The notes beneath the pieces are model-generated. The model did not search any database and was not told where the DNA came from. It saw only the letters and a program-made list of their open reading frames with translations. From contig CP040678.1 of assembly GCA_005954745.1 (NCBI GenBank), forward strand, positions 1 to 64,000: a stretch of 64,000 nt of DNA, read 5' to 3'. The stretch comes from Halostella pelagica. GTDB lineage: Archaea > Halobacteriota > Halobacteria > Halobacteriales > Natronoarchaeaceae. This document shows positions 55,199 to 63,257 of this stretch, piece after piece. The translations under genes were made by a program, and so were the position numbers. Each line of letters starts with the position of its first letter. The stretch's first letter is position 1.

Positions 55199-55220
55199 TC
55201 ACTCCGCCCGGTCCACATCC
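55199..55220. repeat. Partial copy of a gene 3' end (pair with 55259-55280)
   Basis: ACTCCGCCCGGTCCACATCC here matches CTCTGCCCGGTCCACGTCGA at the start of the DUF6757-type gene (minus strand), 60 bp away, with two mismatches. It is a small duplication of the gene end. Confidence 0.45.
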
Positions 55221-55257
55221 AATCGACGTGAACCGGTATAACGTTCGGATAAAACCC

Positions 55258-55422
55258 TCACTCTGCCCGGTCCACGTCGACTTTCTCCTGTATCTGCTCT
55301 AACGCGTCAGATTCCGACAGCTCTTCGAGGCGGTCACGGAAGTGATCCTCGCAGAGCCCCACCCGGATGCCGTCCGATTCAGCGGCGAAGGCGGCTTCCC
55401 GGTCGCAGTAGTGGCACTTCAT
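55258..55422 (-). CDS. DUF6757-type small zinc protein
   Basis: 54 residues, MKCHYCDREAAFAAESDGIR; CHYC and the later His/Cys in GLCEDHFRDRLEELSESDAL suggest a zinc-binding fold. I recognise it as a small haloarchaeal family, from memory of its pattern and its DVDRAE end. Its 3' end is partly repeated downstream (55199-55220). Confidence 0.65.
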   Translation of the reverse strand: MKCHYCDREAAFAAESDGIRVGLCEDHFRDRLEELSESDALEQIQEKVDVDRAE

Positions 55423-55459
55423 ACGCGAAGTAAGGGCGCGAGTGCGTTTGAACCCTACG

Positions 55460-56239
55460 CTACGAGAACCGACCCCGAATCGCGTGGAACTCGGACTCGG
55501 AAAGACCGGCGACGCCGAGCGTGTCGTCGTGAGCGTCGCTTCCCCCGGTTCCGACGAGGTCGTGTTCCGCGATAGCGCGTTCGACGGGTCGCACGTCGAC
55601 CGCGTCGCCGTACGGATAGAACCGCTCGACGCCGTCGAGATACTCGGTGAGTGCCAGCGCCTCGTTCGGGTTCGGATACCGTAGCGGATGCGCCAGCGAA
55701 ACGAGGTCGCAGGCGGCAGAGAGCAGGTCACGTCCGCGGTCGAACGGCGTAACGTCTCGCGCGACGAAGCAGTCGCAGTCGCTGCCGATCAGTTCGCTGA
55801 ACGCGTCCTCGTAGTCGTAGTCCGCGTCCGGGTGTTCGTCGACCGCCCGAGCGATGTGCGGGCGGCCGATCCCTTCGCTGATGTCCACGTCCAGTTCCAC
55901 GCCGATGCGGTCCTCTATGTTCTCGACGATGGAACGACCTCGCTCGATCCGGTCCCGTTGGAGTCGGTCCAGTTCGTCTTCGAGGGCCGGCGTCGGGGAG
56001 ACGCCGTAGCCGAGCAGATCGACGCGCTGGTCGCCGGTTTCGACGCGGAGTTCGATTCCCCGGATGAGTGTCACGCCCTCGTGCTGTGTGACGGGCGCGT
56101 CCAGGTCCGGGTGGATGCGGTCGTGGTCCGTGATGGCCGCGACGCTGACGCCCGCCTCGCGGGCGGCGGCCGGCACGTCCGACAGCGACATCTCGCCGTC
56201 GGAGCGCGTCGTGTGAACGTGAAGATCCGCGTACACCAT
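55460..56239 (-). CDS. PHP-domain phosphoesterase
   Basis: 259 residues from the ATG at 56239 (MVYADLHVHTTRSDGEMSLS). PHP motifs are DLHVHTTRSDG, AITDHDRIHPDLDA, LIRGIELRVE and SLAHPLRYPNPNEALALTEY, with the late DAH in GTGGSDAHDDTLGVA. It binds three metal ions and cleaves phosphoester bonds, in nucleotides or RNA. Divergent from the DUF5789 gene. Confidence 0.88.
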   Translation of the reverse strand: MVYADLHVHTTRSDGEMSLSDVPAAAREAGVSVAAITDHDRIHPDLDAPVTQHEGVTLIRGIELRVETGDQRVDLLGYGVSPTPALEDELDRLQRDRIERGRSIVENIEDRIGVELDVDISEGIGRPHIARAVDEHPDADYDYEDAFSELIGSDCDCFVARDVTPFDRGRDLLSAACDLVSLAHPLRYPNPNEALALTEYLDGVERFYPYGDAVDVRPVERAIAEHDLVGTGGSDAHDDTLGVAGLSESEFHAIRGRFS

Positions 56240-56345
56240 ACGGTCGATATCGTTCCCAGCGACAAATCCCTGCCTATCGCGTGGTGTATAAGGACAAATT
56301 ATGAAGGAAAGGTGTACCGTCAACTGGAAGGTCGTATATGGACAA

Positions 56346-56356
56346 TGTTTATAATT
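56346..56356 (+). promoter_or_regulatory. TATA-like promoter of the DUF5789-type gene
   Basis: GTTTATAATTA lies about 27 bp before the ATG at 56381, spaced for a leaderless or near-leaderless transcript. Confidence 0.5.
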
Positions 56357-56380
56357 ATCTTTCACTCAGTATGGGTTACG

Positions 56381-56668
56381 ATGCTACGCGGCACCACCGA
56401 TCGACTGCTAGATGAGACGGAGTTTCCGACAACGTCCGAACAGTTCGTCGAGCGCCACGGCGACAAAGAACTCGAACTGCCAAACGGAACGGAGACTATC
56501 GCCGAGGTACTCGCCCACGCCGACGCCGAGACGTTCGATACGGCCGAGGACGCCCGTCTTACGGTCTACTCCTCCCTCAGCAGTAAGGCCATCGGGCGCA
56601 AGGGCTACAGCGACCGCGACCCCATCACGCCGGGGAGTGAGTACGGTCCAGACCAGATCTCGTTCTGA
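56381..56668 (+). CDS. DUF5789-type protein
   Basis: 95 residues, start ATG at 56381 placed by the TATA-like box. Soluble, alternating acidic and basic, with a helix-turn feel (SEQFVERHGDKELELPNGTE) and the conserved DAETFDTAEDARLTVYSSLS. Widespread in haloarchaea as I recall it, no function. The gene end has the same stop-proximal motif as three others in the window. Confidence 0.7.
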   Translation: MLRGTTDRLLDETEFPTTSEQFVERHGDKELELPNGTETIAEVLAHADAETFDTAEDARLTVYSSLSSKAIGRKGYSDRDPITPGSEYGPDQISF

Positions 56669-56700
56669 AACGACCTTTTTCTCGTCGGGTGTCCTCGCGA
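56669..56700 (+). terminator. 3' core motif after the DUF5789-type gene
   Basis: The TGA is followed by AACGACCTTTTTCTCGTCGG then GTGTCC and a hairpin GCGAG-CCTTT-CGCTCGC-like. It matches the core after radA and the double-HTH gene, on the opposite strand to that of its convergent neighbour. Confidence 0.55.
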
Positions 56701-56744
56701 GCCTTTCGCTCGCTGTGGGCATCCTCTTCGAACGTTTCACCGCG

Positions 56745-56780
56745 CGAGCGGAGAGCGCACCCGAAGCGAAAAAATGTCGT
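56745..56780 (-). terminator. 3' core motif after the DUF5784-type gene
   Basis: On the minus strand TAA is followed by ACGACATTTTTTCGCTTCGG and GTGCGCTCTCCGC. Same order as the cores at 10835, 24313 and 56669: CGAC, T-run, CGGGT, GC. Confidence 0.55.
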
Positions 56781-57785
56781 TTATACCCACTCGATAGCGC
56801 CGCCTAAATCAAGCGGAACCGCTCCCTTGGAGTAGCCTTGGACTCGGCCGTCCGGACGGACGCGATAGACGACCGCGGGACGGTGGCGGACTTCCGGCTG
56901 CTCGCCACTGACCGCCTGCCACTCGTCGTCGCGGAAGCTAGAGCAGTCCACGAAGAGGACGGCACCGCCGCCGTGTTGGCTGAGTTGCCCGTTGGTTTTC
57001 GTCTCGGCTGTCTCGCGGACGGCGGCGACAGCGGTACTTGCTGCACGCTGGGTCGGCGGCCGGGGTCGCGTCACCTCGACGAGTGGCTGGTGGTCGCCGC
57101 GGGCCGCCCGGAAGTCGAGCGAGTGGCCGGTCGTCACCTCTATTTCGGGCGTTATCCGGTAGCCCGCGTCGGTGAGTATCTTGGCGGCGGCGAACTCGGC
57201 CATCGCGGAGCTCATACGGACCACGTCGAACTGCTCGCTGGTGCCGAGTTTGCCGGCCATCTCGTCGCGGTAGGGGTCGAGAACGCCGGTCGAGAGGAAC
57301 GACTCGTAGAACCCGAGCGCCTCGTCGCGGGTCGCGTCGGGAAAGCCGGCGGCGTGGTCGTGGAAGAATCTGCGGGTCGTCTCTCGGCCGTCCTTCGACA
57401 TGAAGACTGGGAGGAAAAACCACGAGATGTGGGGATACGGTTCCAGCCACGGGGACCCCTCGTAAAGGTCAGCGAGCAGTTCCCGCTGTGCCCAGCGGGC
57501 GACCTGATAGGGGATGTCGTCCCAGTCGTACTTGTCCGTCCGCCAGAGGGCGCTCGGTGTCTCCGTGTTGCCCATCCAGTACGCCGCGTCCTCGTCCCAG
57601 ATAAACAGGGCGACGTCGCCGTTGTCCATCTCGAACCGGCGGGTCTCCCACTCGCCGGCGGGCTTGAAGCGGGGGTCGACTGACGTCGCTCCGAGGTTCT
57701 GGTCGAGGTCGGTAAACAGTTGGTCGTGAACTCGGGACGCGGTCCAGCGTTCTGGAGAGCGCCGAAATCGGAGCGGACGTGCCAC
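56781..57785 (-). CDS. DUF5784-type protein with PD-(D/E)XK-like motif
   Basis: 334 residues. The C-terminal part has AAKILTDAGYRITPEIEVTT, GHSLDFRAARGDHQPLVEVT: Asp224 and Glu237-x-Thr fit a restriction-endonuclease-like core (Asp, then E-x-(K/T)). Upstream are aromatic- and Pro-rich stretches (WFFLPVFMSKDGRETTRRFF) with no nuclease likeness. The number DUF5784 is recalled from sequence pattern. A nuclease role is inference and would be a new activity for the family. Confidence 0.6.
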   Translation of the reverse strand: MARPLRFRRSPERWTASRVHDQLFTDLDQNLGATSVDPRFKPAGEWETRRFEMDNGDVALFIWDEDAAYWMGNTETPSALWRTDKYDWDDIPYQVARWAQRELLADLYEGSPWLEPYPHISWFFLPVFMSKDGRETTRRFFHDHAAGFPDATRDEALGFYESFLSTGVLDPYRDEMAGKLGTSEQFDVVRMSSAMAEFAAAKILTDAGYRITPEIEVTTGHSLDFRAARGDHQPLVEVTRPRPPTQRAASTAVAAVRETAETKTNGQLSQHGGGAVLFVDCSSFRDDEWQAVSGEQPEVRHRPAVVYRVRPDGRVQGYSKGAVPLDLGGAIEWV

Positions 57786-57910
57786 GAGAGGCGGTACGTG
57801 ATGCGGCGGTATACCTCTTGTCGTCGGCCGGACGTGTACGCCGCGCAGCGTCTTTCCTGAACGACCGTTACATTGAAATACGACAGTTTCCTATCCTGTA
57901 ATTGAGTGCC

Positions 57911-58084
57911 ATGTCAATGGGTGCCTATGACGATGACGAACACGAGCGGCGCGAGCAGAAAAACAGCGAGGTAGACGCCGACTTCGACGACGAACGAACT
58001 GTCTACCGCGGATCCGTCGAGTACGAGTCCGGCGAATCGACAGAAGACCTCCTGAACCAGTTCGAGCAGATCAAAGAGCAGTAG
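57911..58084 (+). CDS. DUF5786-type small acidic protein
   Basis: 57 residues from the ATG at 57911 (MSMGAYDDDEHERREQKNSE); an ATG three codons earlier (57902) is possible. Very acidic, with a helical end (STEDLLNQFEQIKEQ). Conserved small haloarchaeal protein of unknown function as I recall it. Confidence 0.7.
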   Translation: MSMGAYDDDEHERREQKNSEVDADFDDERTVYRGSVEYESGESTEDLLNQFEQIKEQ

Positions 58085-58104
58085 CGCCGCTCTCTTCTTC
58101 GGCC

Positions 58105-58355
58105 TTACCCGTTCGTCGGCCATCTGGCCGGCGAAGCACCGTCCGGAGTGACTACCATCCAGGCGCACCGCGGTCCCATGGCGTCGCCCGTATCGGCGTC
58201 GAGAAAGGCCTGCACCTCGTCTCGGGTGAGCGCGACTAGATCGTACGCGTCGTCCAGCGGGTCGTACGGACCGCGGCGCTCGCGGTCGAGGTCACATCGG
58301 CGAGCGAGCGCCAGTCCAGACAGCATCCCGCACAGCCTTCGCAGTTGACCTCCAT
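58105..58355 (-). pseudogene. YkgJ-family Cys-cluster protein, frameshifted and truncated
   Basis: The N-terminal end MEVNCEGCAGCCLDWRSLAD reads well from the ATG at 58355, with the CxxCxxCC that binds metal. Near 58300 the frame shifts by one base, and the sequel RERRGPYDPLDDAYDLVALT, RDEVQAFLDAD follows in another frame. The chain then ends after some 30 further residues; family members run on for about 100-150 more. Two defects (frameshift and lost 3' end) mark it as a pseudogene. Confidence 0.75.
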
Positions 58356-58507
58356 GCTCCCGGGTTTGAATCCTCGGCGCAAAAGCGCACCGGGGGACCC
58401 GCTTCGACCCGGAGTGTGGCGTACTGCTGGCAGTGCCCCTTTGCAGAAGCCCGCCACCCCGGCGAAGGGTATCCCTTTAGGTGAGTACGGCCGACAATGT
58501 ACGTGTC

Positions 58508-58723
58508 ATGACCACGGACCCATGCGACGGGTGCGACCGTCCCGTGAAGATCGCCGGCGGCATCGCTAACCTCTGGTCGTTCGAGGGGGACCAGACCGGC
58601 GGCGTCACCCTGGAGTTCGACGCCGACGGGACGGAACATTTCCTCTGTTTCGACTGCATCGAGGACCTCCCGGACGATCCGGCGGCCGCGGACGTCGCGG
58701 CATTGCCCGGACGCGATAGGTAG
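58508..58723 (+). CDS. DUF7561-type small zinc protein
   Basis: 71 residues from the ATG at 58508 (MTTDPCDGCDRPVKIAGGIA). Two CxxC pairs, CDGC and CFDC, around a beta-rich middle (GGVTLEFDADGTEHFLCFDC). A small haloarchaeal zinc-ribbon-like family as I recall it. It is followed 31 bp later by the helicase gene, so co-transcription is possible. Confidence 0.7.
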   Translation: MTTDPCDGCDRPVKIAGGIANLWSFEGDQTGGVTLEFDADGTEHFLCFDCIEDLPDDPAAADVAALPGRDR

Positions 58724-58754
58724 GTTTAGGACGCCGGACGACCGTCCACCGACA

Positions 58755-60584
58755 GTGAACCCCGAGCGGATCCACGACGGATTTCCCGCGCCCTCCTACC
58801 GTGGCAACCAGCGGCAGGCGCTCGACGACATCCGGACGGCGTTCGCCGACGGGAACGACGTCGTCCTCGTGCGCGCGCCGACCGGGAGCGGCAAGTCCCT
58901 CCTGGCACGGGCTATCGCCGGTTGCGCCCGTCGCGGGGAGGACGCCTCGCCAAGCGACGCCACCAACGCCTACTACACGACGCCGCAGGTGTCGCAACTC
59001 GACGACGTGGCGGCCGACCCCCTGCTCAAAGACCTCAACGTGATCCGCGGGAAGGGAAACTACACCTGCATCCTGCCGAACGAGGAGAACACGCCAGTCA
59101 ACCAGGCCCCCTGCGTCCGGGAGTCGGGGTACGACTGTTCGGTGAAACACCGCTGTCCGTACTTCTCCGACCGCGCCATCGCTTCGAACCGCCGTATCGC
59201 CGCGATGACGCTCGCGTACTTCATGCAGACCGCTGGCTCCGACGTGTTCCGCAAGCGCGACGTCTGCGTCATCGACGAGGCCCACGGCCTTGCGGAGTGG
59301 GCCGAGATGTACGCGACTATCGAACTCGACCCCCGCTCTGTCCCGATCTGGGAGGAGCTTCGAGTCCCCGAAATAGACTCCGTGGAGCGCGCCGTCACGT
59401 ACGCCGACGGCCTCGTCGACATCTGTGAGCGCCACAAGGACGACCTGCTCGCGCAGGGCGAACTGACGGCGGAGGAGGTGCGAACCCGCGACCGCTTACA
59501 GGAACTGCTCTCGGAACTCAACTGGTTCGTCGACGACTACCGCGACCCTCAGAGCGCGACCGAGTGGCTCGTCGACCAGAGCGACCCCCCGGACGGTGAT
59601 GCGAGCGACGGCGAGGGCGGCCCGCTCACGATCAAGCCGATGAACCCCGAGAAGTACCTCAAACACACCGTCTGGGACCGCGGCAACCGCTTCGCGCTCC
59701 TCTCGGCGACCATCCTGAACAAGGCCGCGTTCTGCCGTCAGGTCGGTCTCGACCCCGCGAACGTCGCGCTGGTCGACGTCGGCCACACCTTCCCCGTCGA
59801 GAACCGACCGCTGTACGACGTGACACAGGGGAAGATGACCTACGCCGAACGCGACGAGACGCTCCCCGACCTCGCCAGGACGCTGGTCCGGATCATGCAG
59901 AAACACGATGACGAGAAGGGTATCGTCCACTGCCATTCCTACGCCATCCAGGAGCGACTGCGCGACCATCTCGTCGAGTTCGGCGTCGCCGACCGCGTCC
60001 GCTCGCACGACCGCGACGGCCGCGACGACGCCCTCGAAACGTGGAAGGCGACGGACGACCCCGATGTGTTCCTCTCCGTGAAGATGGAGGAGGCGCTGGA
60101 TCTGGAGGGCGACCTGGCCCGCTGGCAGGTGCTTTGCAAAGCCCCGTTTCCCAACACGAACGACTCGCGGGTCGCCCATCGCCTCGAAGACGACCAGTGG
60201 GCGTGGTACTACCGAACGGCGCTTCGGACTGTCATCCAGGGCTGCGGCCGCGTCGTCCGTGCGCCCGACGACCACGGCGCGACCTACCTCGCGGACTCGT
60301 CGCTGCTCGACCTGTTCGACCGCGCCAAGACGGATATGCCCGACTGGTTCCGCGAACAGGTCGACCGGATCTCGCGGCCGGACCTCCCGGCGTTCGACCC
60401 CGACGCGGCGGGCGGCGGACGGGCGCGGCGGTCGTCCCGGTCGAGCGCGGGCAACGGCGGAACGGGGAGAAGTTCGGGGTCCGGCGGTCGGGCGAACGGC
60501 ACGAACACGTCGAGCGGTTCCGGCGGATCCAGCAGGCGCTCGGAGAAGAAAAGCCCCATCTCCGACGTGTGGGACGTGGACTGA
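58755..60584 (+). CDS. XPD/DinG-like ATP-dependent DNA helicase with Fe-S motif
   Basis: 609 residues, GTG start at 58755. Motif I LVRAPTGSGKSLLARAIAG, motif II VIDEAHGLAEW, motif VI QGCGRVVRAPDDHG. Between I and II are four Cys (in YTCILPNEENTPVNQAPC and YDCSVKHRCPYFSDR), the XPD-type [4Fe-4S] site. The C-terminus is low-complexity Gly/Ser/Arg. A 5'-3' helicase for repair is the natural reading. Neighbouring DUF7561-type gene may share its transcript. Confidence 0.9.
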   Translation: MNPERIHDGFPAPSYRGNQRQALDDIRTAFADGNDVVLVRAPTGSGKSLLARAIAGCARRGEDASPSDATNAYYTTPQVSQLDDVAADPLLKDLNVIRGKGNYTCILPNEENTPVNQAPCVRESGYDCSVKHRCPYFSDRAIASNRRIAAMTLAYFMQTAGSDVFRKRDVCVIDEAHGLAEWAEMYATIELDPRSVPIWEELRVPEIDSVERAVTYADGLVDICERHKDDLLAQGELTAEEVRTRDRLQELLSELNWFVDDYRDPQSATEWLVDQSDPPDGDASDGEGGPLTIKPMNPEKYLKHTVWDRGNRFALLSATILNKAAFCRQVGLDPANVALVDVGHTFPVENRPLYDVTQGKMTYAERDETLPDLARTLVRIMQKHDDEKGIVHCHSYAIQERLRDHLVEFGVADRVRSHDRDGRDDALETWKATDDPDVFLSVKMEEALDLEGDLARWQVLCKAPFPNTNDSRVAHRLEDDQWAWYYRTALRTVIQGCGRVVRAPDDHGATYLADSSLLDLFDRAKTDMPDWFREQVDRISRPDLPAFDPDAAGGGRARRSSRSSAGNGGTGRSSGSGGRANGTNTSSGSGGSSRRSEKKSPISDVWDVD

Positions 60585-60675
60585 CCCCGTCGCGTCATAG
60601 GGGCTGCTGTGAGTTGATTCGGCAGGTCGCCGACCCGGGTCGGCGACTACCGGCATCCAGTTACGACAGTCCCTC

Positions 60676-60759
60676 TCAGATGATAGTCGCCGCGTAGGCG
60701 ATAGACGACCCGAGCATCAGGAACACGAGTACGAGCGAGATGATCTGTTGGCGGTCCAT
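60676..60759 (-). CDS. 27-residue single-helix membrane peptide
   Basis: MDRQQIISLVLVFLMLGSSI and AYAATII: a charged head and one hydrophobic helix, ATG at 60759. The frame upstream is not coding. Similar tiny peptides are annotated in other haloarchaea, as far as I remember. The long palindrome starts 104 bp upstream. Confidence 0.5.
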   Translation of the reverse strand: MDRQQIISLVLVFLMLGSSIAYAATII

Positions 60760-60862
60760 ATCCCCAACTCGCGGCCGGACGAACATGAAACTGTACTTTC
60801 GGCCGCACCCGTTCGCACGCGCTCGTCGGAGGTGAGACTGCCGTGCTGGCGGCCGACAGTAT

Positions 60863-60944
60863 ATAGTAGCCACTGAAAGTCATTGTACACCCGATCGCAC
60901 GACGGCTGTGCGATCGGTGTGTAAACCGTTTCAGTTGTTACTAT
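60863..60944. repeat. 82-bp palindromic element
   Basis: Left arm starts ATAGTAGCCACTGAAAGTCA, then TTGTACACCCGATCGCAC; the right arm, read on the minus strand, starts ATAGTAACAACTGAAACGGT, then TTACACACCGATCGCAC. The arms match at most positions and would form a long stem. It ends four bases from the stop codon of the Trm5/Taw2 gene. A one-armed relative lies at 5036-5076. Confidence 0.8.
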
Positions 60945-60948
60945 AGGT

Positions 60949-61947
60949 CTACTCCACCCGCGCGTCGACCACGACGTGTGCGACGCCCTCGCTGTGGCTC
61001 TTGACGCGCCGGCGGTTCAGCACGCGGACGGTCCGGCCGCGCTCTGCGGCCGCGCTCTGTACGTGTCCGACGGGTCGCTCCCACAGCAACTCGTCGGGAC
61101 AGGCCTCGTGCATGTGGACGACGCCGCCGGGTTCCAGCGCGTCGAGGGCGGCGTCGAGATACTCGTACGCGTCGTAATACCCCATCACGACGCGCTCCGC
61201 CGACACGTCGACGTCGCGGCAGTCAGAGCGGTAGAGGCTGACGCGTTCCTGTACGTCGTTGAGAACGGCGTTCTCTGTCAGATACCGGAACGCCGTCGGG
61301 TTGATCTCGGTCGCGGTGACCTGTGCCCCCGCCCGGGCCATCGGGAGCGTGAAGTAACCGACGCCGGCGAACATGTCGAAGACGCGTTCGCTCTCACCGA
61401 CGGTTGCGCCCATCCGCGCGCGCTCGGCCTTGTTTCCGGGACTGAACATCACTTCCGCCAGATCCAGCGCGTAGCGCGTGCCGTGTTCGGTGTGGACGGT
61501 CTCGGTGTCGCCCGTTCCGGCGACGACGCGGGTTTCGGGTTCGCGCAACTCGCCGGAGACGCCTTCGCTCGCGAGAACGGTGTCGGCCTGTCCGTGCAGT
61601 TCGAGCAGCGCCTCGCCGACCTCTCCCTCGCGGGGACAGTCCTCGAACGTCACGAGGACGACGGTGCCGACGACGGCCCACGACCCCGGCGCATGCGCTA
61701 TCTCCTCGTCCGTCCACCCGCGTTCGCGGAGCAACGTCTCCAGGTCCGGACTCCGCGGTTCGGGGTCGACCTGCCGAACGACCTCCCGCACGGCCGTCTC
61801 AGACGGCGGTTCCGTCACGGGCAGGGCAACGGCCGCGTCGCCGTACCCGCGGACTTTCCGCGCGTCGTCGTACACACCTTCGGTGCGAAGCTCCTCGATA
61901 GCGATCTCGGCGCGGGATTTCTCGACGACGGCGGCGAGATCACTCAT
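60949..61947 (-). CDS. Class I SAM methyltransferase/aminocarboxypropyltransferase (Trm5/Taw2 family)
   Basis: 332 residues from the ATG at 61947. The Trm5-type domain carries FSPGNKAERARMGATVGESE, SAM motif I RVFDMFAGVGYFTLPMARAG and motif II ATEINPTAFRYLTENAVLND, with GYYDAYEYLDAALDALEPGG near motif IV. Trm5 makes m1G37 in tRNA; Taw2 adds the acp group in wyosine synthesis. GYYDAYEYL instead of N-(L/P)-P leans toward Taw2, but is not decisive. It overlaps the NMD3 gene upstream by eight bases. Confidence 0.85.
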   Translation of the reverse strand: MSDLAAVVEKSRAEIAIEELRTEGVYDDARKVRGYGDAAVALPVTEPPSETAVREVVRQVDPEPRSPDLETLLRERGWTDEEIAHAPGSWAVVGTVVLVTFEDCPREGEVGEALLELHGQADTVLASEGVSGELREPETRVVAGTGDTETVHTEHGTRYALDLAEVMFSPGNKAERARMGATVGESERVFDMFAGVGYFTLPMARAGAQVTATEINPTAFRYLTENAVLNDVQERVSLYRSDCRDVDVSAERVVMGYYDAYEYLDAALDALEPGGVVHMHEACPDELLWERPVGHVQSAAAERGRTVRVLNRRRVKSHSEGVAHVVVDARVE

Positions 61948-63061
61948 CGTCGGGCGTCGCGGACTCGGGGAGGACGTGCAGGCCGGCACGACTCTTCAAC
62001 ACGGGAACGGTGTCGGCGTCCGGGTCGATGTAGTCGGGGCGGGCGATGGTCTCGGCCCGGTAGGTCTCCGGGTCGAGCACCTGTACGGCGTTCTCGTCCT
62101 CGACGGTGACGAGCGTCGTCTCCTCGGCGTCCTCGACGGTGCCGAGCTTCCGGGCCTCGGGCGCGTCGCCGTCCTCGAACGACGCCTCGTACGCCTCGCC
62201 CGTCGTGACGCGCGTCCCCTTCAGGTTCCCCTGGACGCTCCGGACGAGGACCGGCCCGTCGTCGTCGGCGGTGTCGATGACGTCGCCGGGCCGGAACGGC
62301 GGCAGGCGGACGGCGTAAGTGACGCGGTACACCTCGTTCCCGTCCTCGTCTTCGGTGACGAGCGTCTCGTAATCGCCGACGGTGCCGCCGAACTCCTCGA
62401 CGGTTTTGCGGGCGATCTTCTGGCCGATCTTGTTGGTCGAGACCTTGAGATTCAGCCCGTCGTCCGTCTCGTTGGCCTCCGTGACGAAGGCGTTGCGGTC
62501 GCCGGTGTCTTCCATCTCGGCGACGACCTCGTTCGCGATCGCCTCCGCCCGTTCGACCTCTTCCGTCGTCGGCGTCCGGTCGGCGGCCCGTATCTGGACG
62601 ATGCTCGCGTAGTAGTCGCCGGCGATACGGCCGCACCGGTCGCAGGTCCCCCGAGAGATCTTCACCGGGACGACGATGTCTTCCTCCAGCGGCGTATCGC
62701 GGACGATACCGGTGAAATAGCAGTGCATCCGGATCGTGTTCTGGTCGACCTGCTCGGGGTCGACCTGCCAGGACACCTCGGTCGCGTCGACGTGGACGCC
62801 CAGCGACTTGCTGACCTCCTCGATGGCGATGTCGGTGTAGTCGCGTGCGTCGACGTCGACCCAGCGGTTGCCGCGGTGAACGGCACCGCACCGCGAACAG
62901 ACCTGAACCTCGATCCGCTCGGGCGCGTCCACGAGGTCGAAATCCTCGAAGTAACACGCGTCACAGAGGTTGGGGTCGCTGCGCGCCTCGCCCGGGCGCA
63001 ACCCCTCTCGCTCCGCGACGGGGTCGCCACAGCGAGGACAGAACGCGCGTGATTCGCTCAT
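61940..63061 (-). CDS. NMD3-family ribosome-associated zinc protein
   Basis: 373 residues. Four CxxC pairs at the N-terminus (FCPRCGDPVAE, CDACYFEDF, CSRCGAVHRG, CDRCGRIAGDYYA) bind zinc. The middle FVTEANETDDGLNLKVSTNK and KIARKTVEEFGGTVGDYETL match archaeal NMD3, which in eukaryotes exports the large subunit. In archaea it probably helps late ribosome assembly. It is coupled to the Trm5/Taw2-type gene (translation theme). Confidence 0.9.
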   Translation of the reverse strand: MSESRAFCPRCGDPVAEREGLRPGEARSDPNLCDACYFEDFDLVDAPERIEVQVCSRCGAVHRGNRWVDVDARDYTDIAIEEVSKSLGVHVDATEVSWQVDPEQVDQNTIRMHCYFTGIVRDTPLEEDIVVPVKISRGTCDRCGRIAGDYYASIVQIRAADRTPTTEEVERAEAIANEVVAEMEDTGDRNAFVTEANETDDGLNLKVSTNKIGQKIARKTVEEFGGTVGDYETLVTEDEDGNEVYRVTYAVRLPPFRPGDVIDTADDDGPVLVRSVQGNLKGTRVTTGEAYEASFEDGDAPEARKLGTVEDAEETTLVTVEDENAVQVLDPETYRAETIARPDYIDPDADTVPVLKSRAGLHVLPESATPDDE

Positions 63062-63153
63062 TACCCGTGGTACGGCGCTCTCGCTTTTAAACGGCGCGTT
63101 CGGTGGTCGTCCGGCATTTCGGTTCCTCGCATTGCTGTAACGCGACGCTTTAT

Positions 63154-63228
63154 ACTGTCGGCTGTAACTTCGTAAAGATAATCGGACCGAGAGGGTCCGA
63201 TATTCTCCAAGGGATTACAGCCGACAGT
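63154..63228 (-). repeat. Palindromic repeat, copy 2 (ACTGTCGGCTGTA family)
   Basis: 75 bp with the same 13-bp ends as copy 1 at 47438-47514, in the opposite orientation. It ends 29 bp before the ATG of htpX and its end runs into GTATTA, a TATA-like site at about the right distance for the htpX promoter. Confidence 0.8.
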
Positions 63229-63257
63229 ATTAGGCGTCAGGTCCCGTACGAAGACCT

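Noticed and set aside
58236-58457. Two overlapping short frames read as separate genes
   Set aside because: They are the two halves of one YkgJ-type reading joined by a one-base shift.
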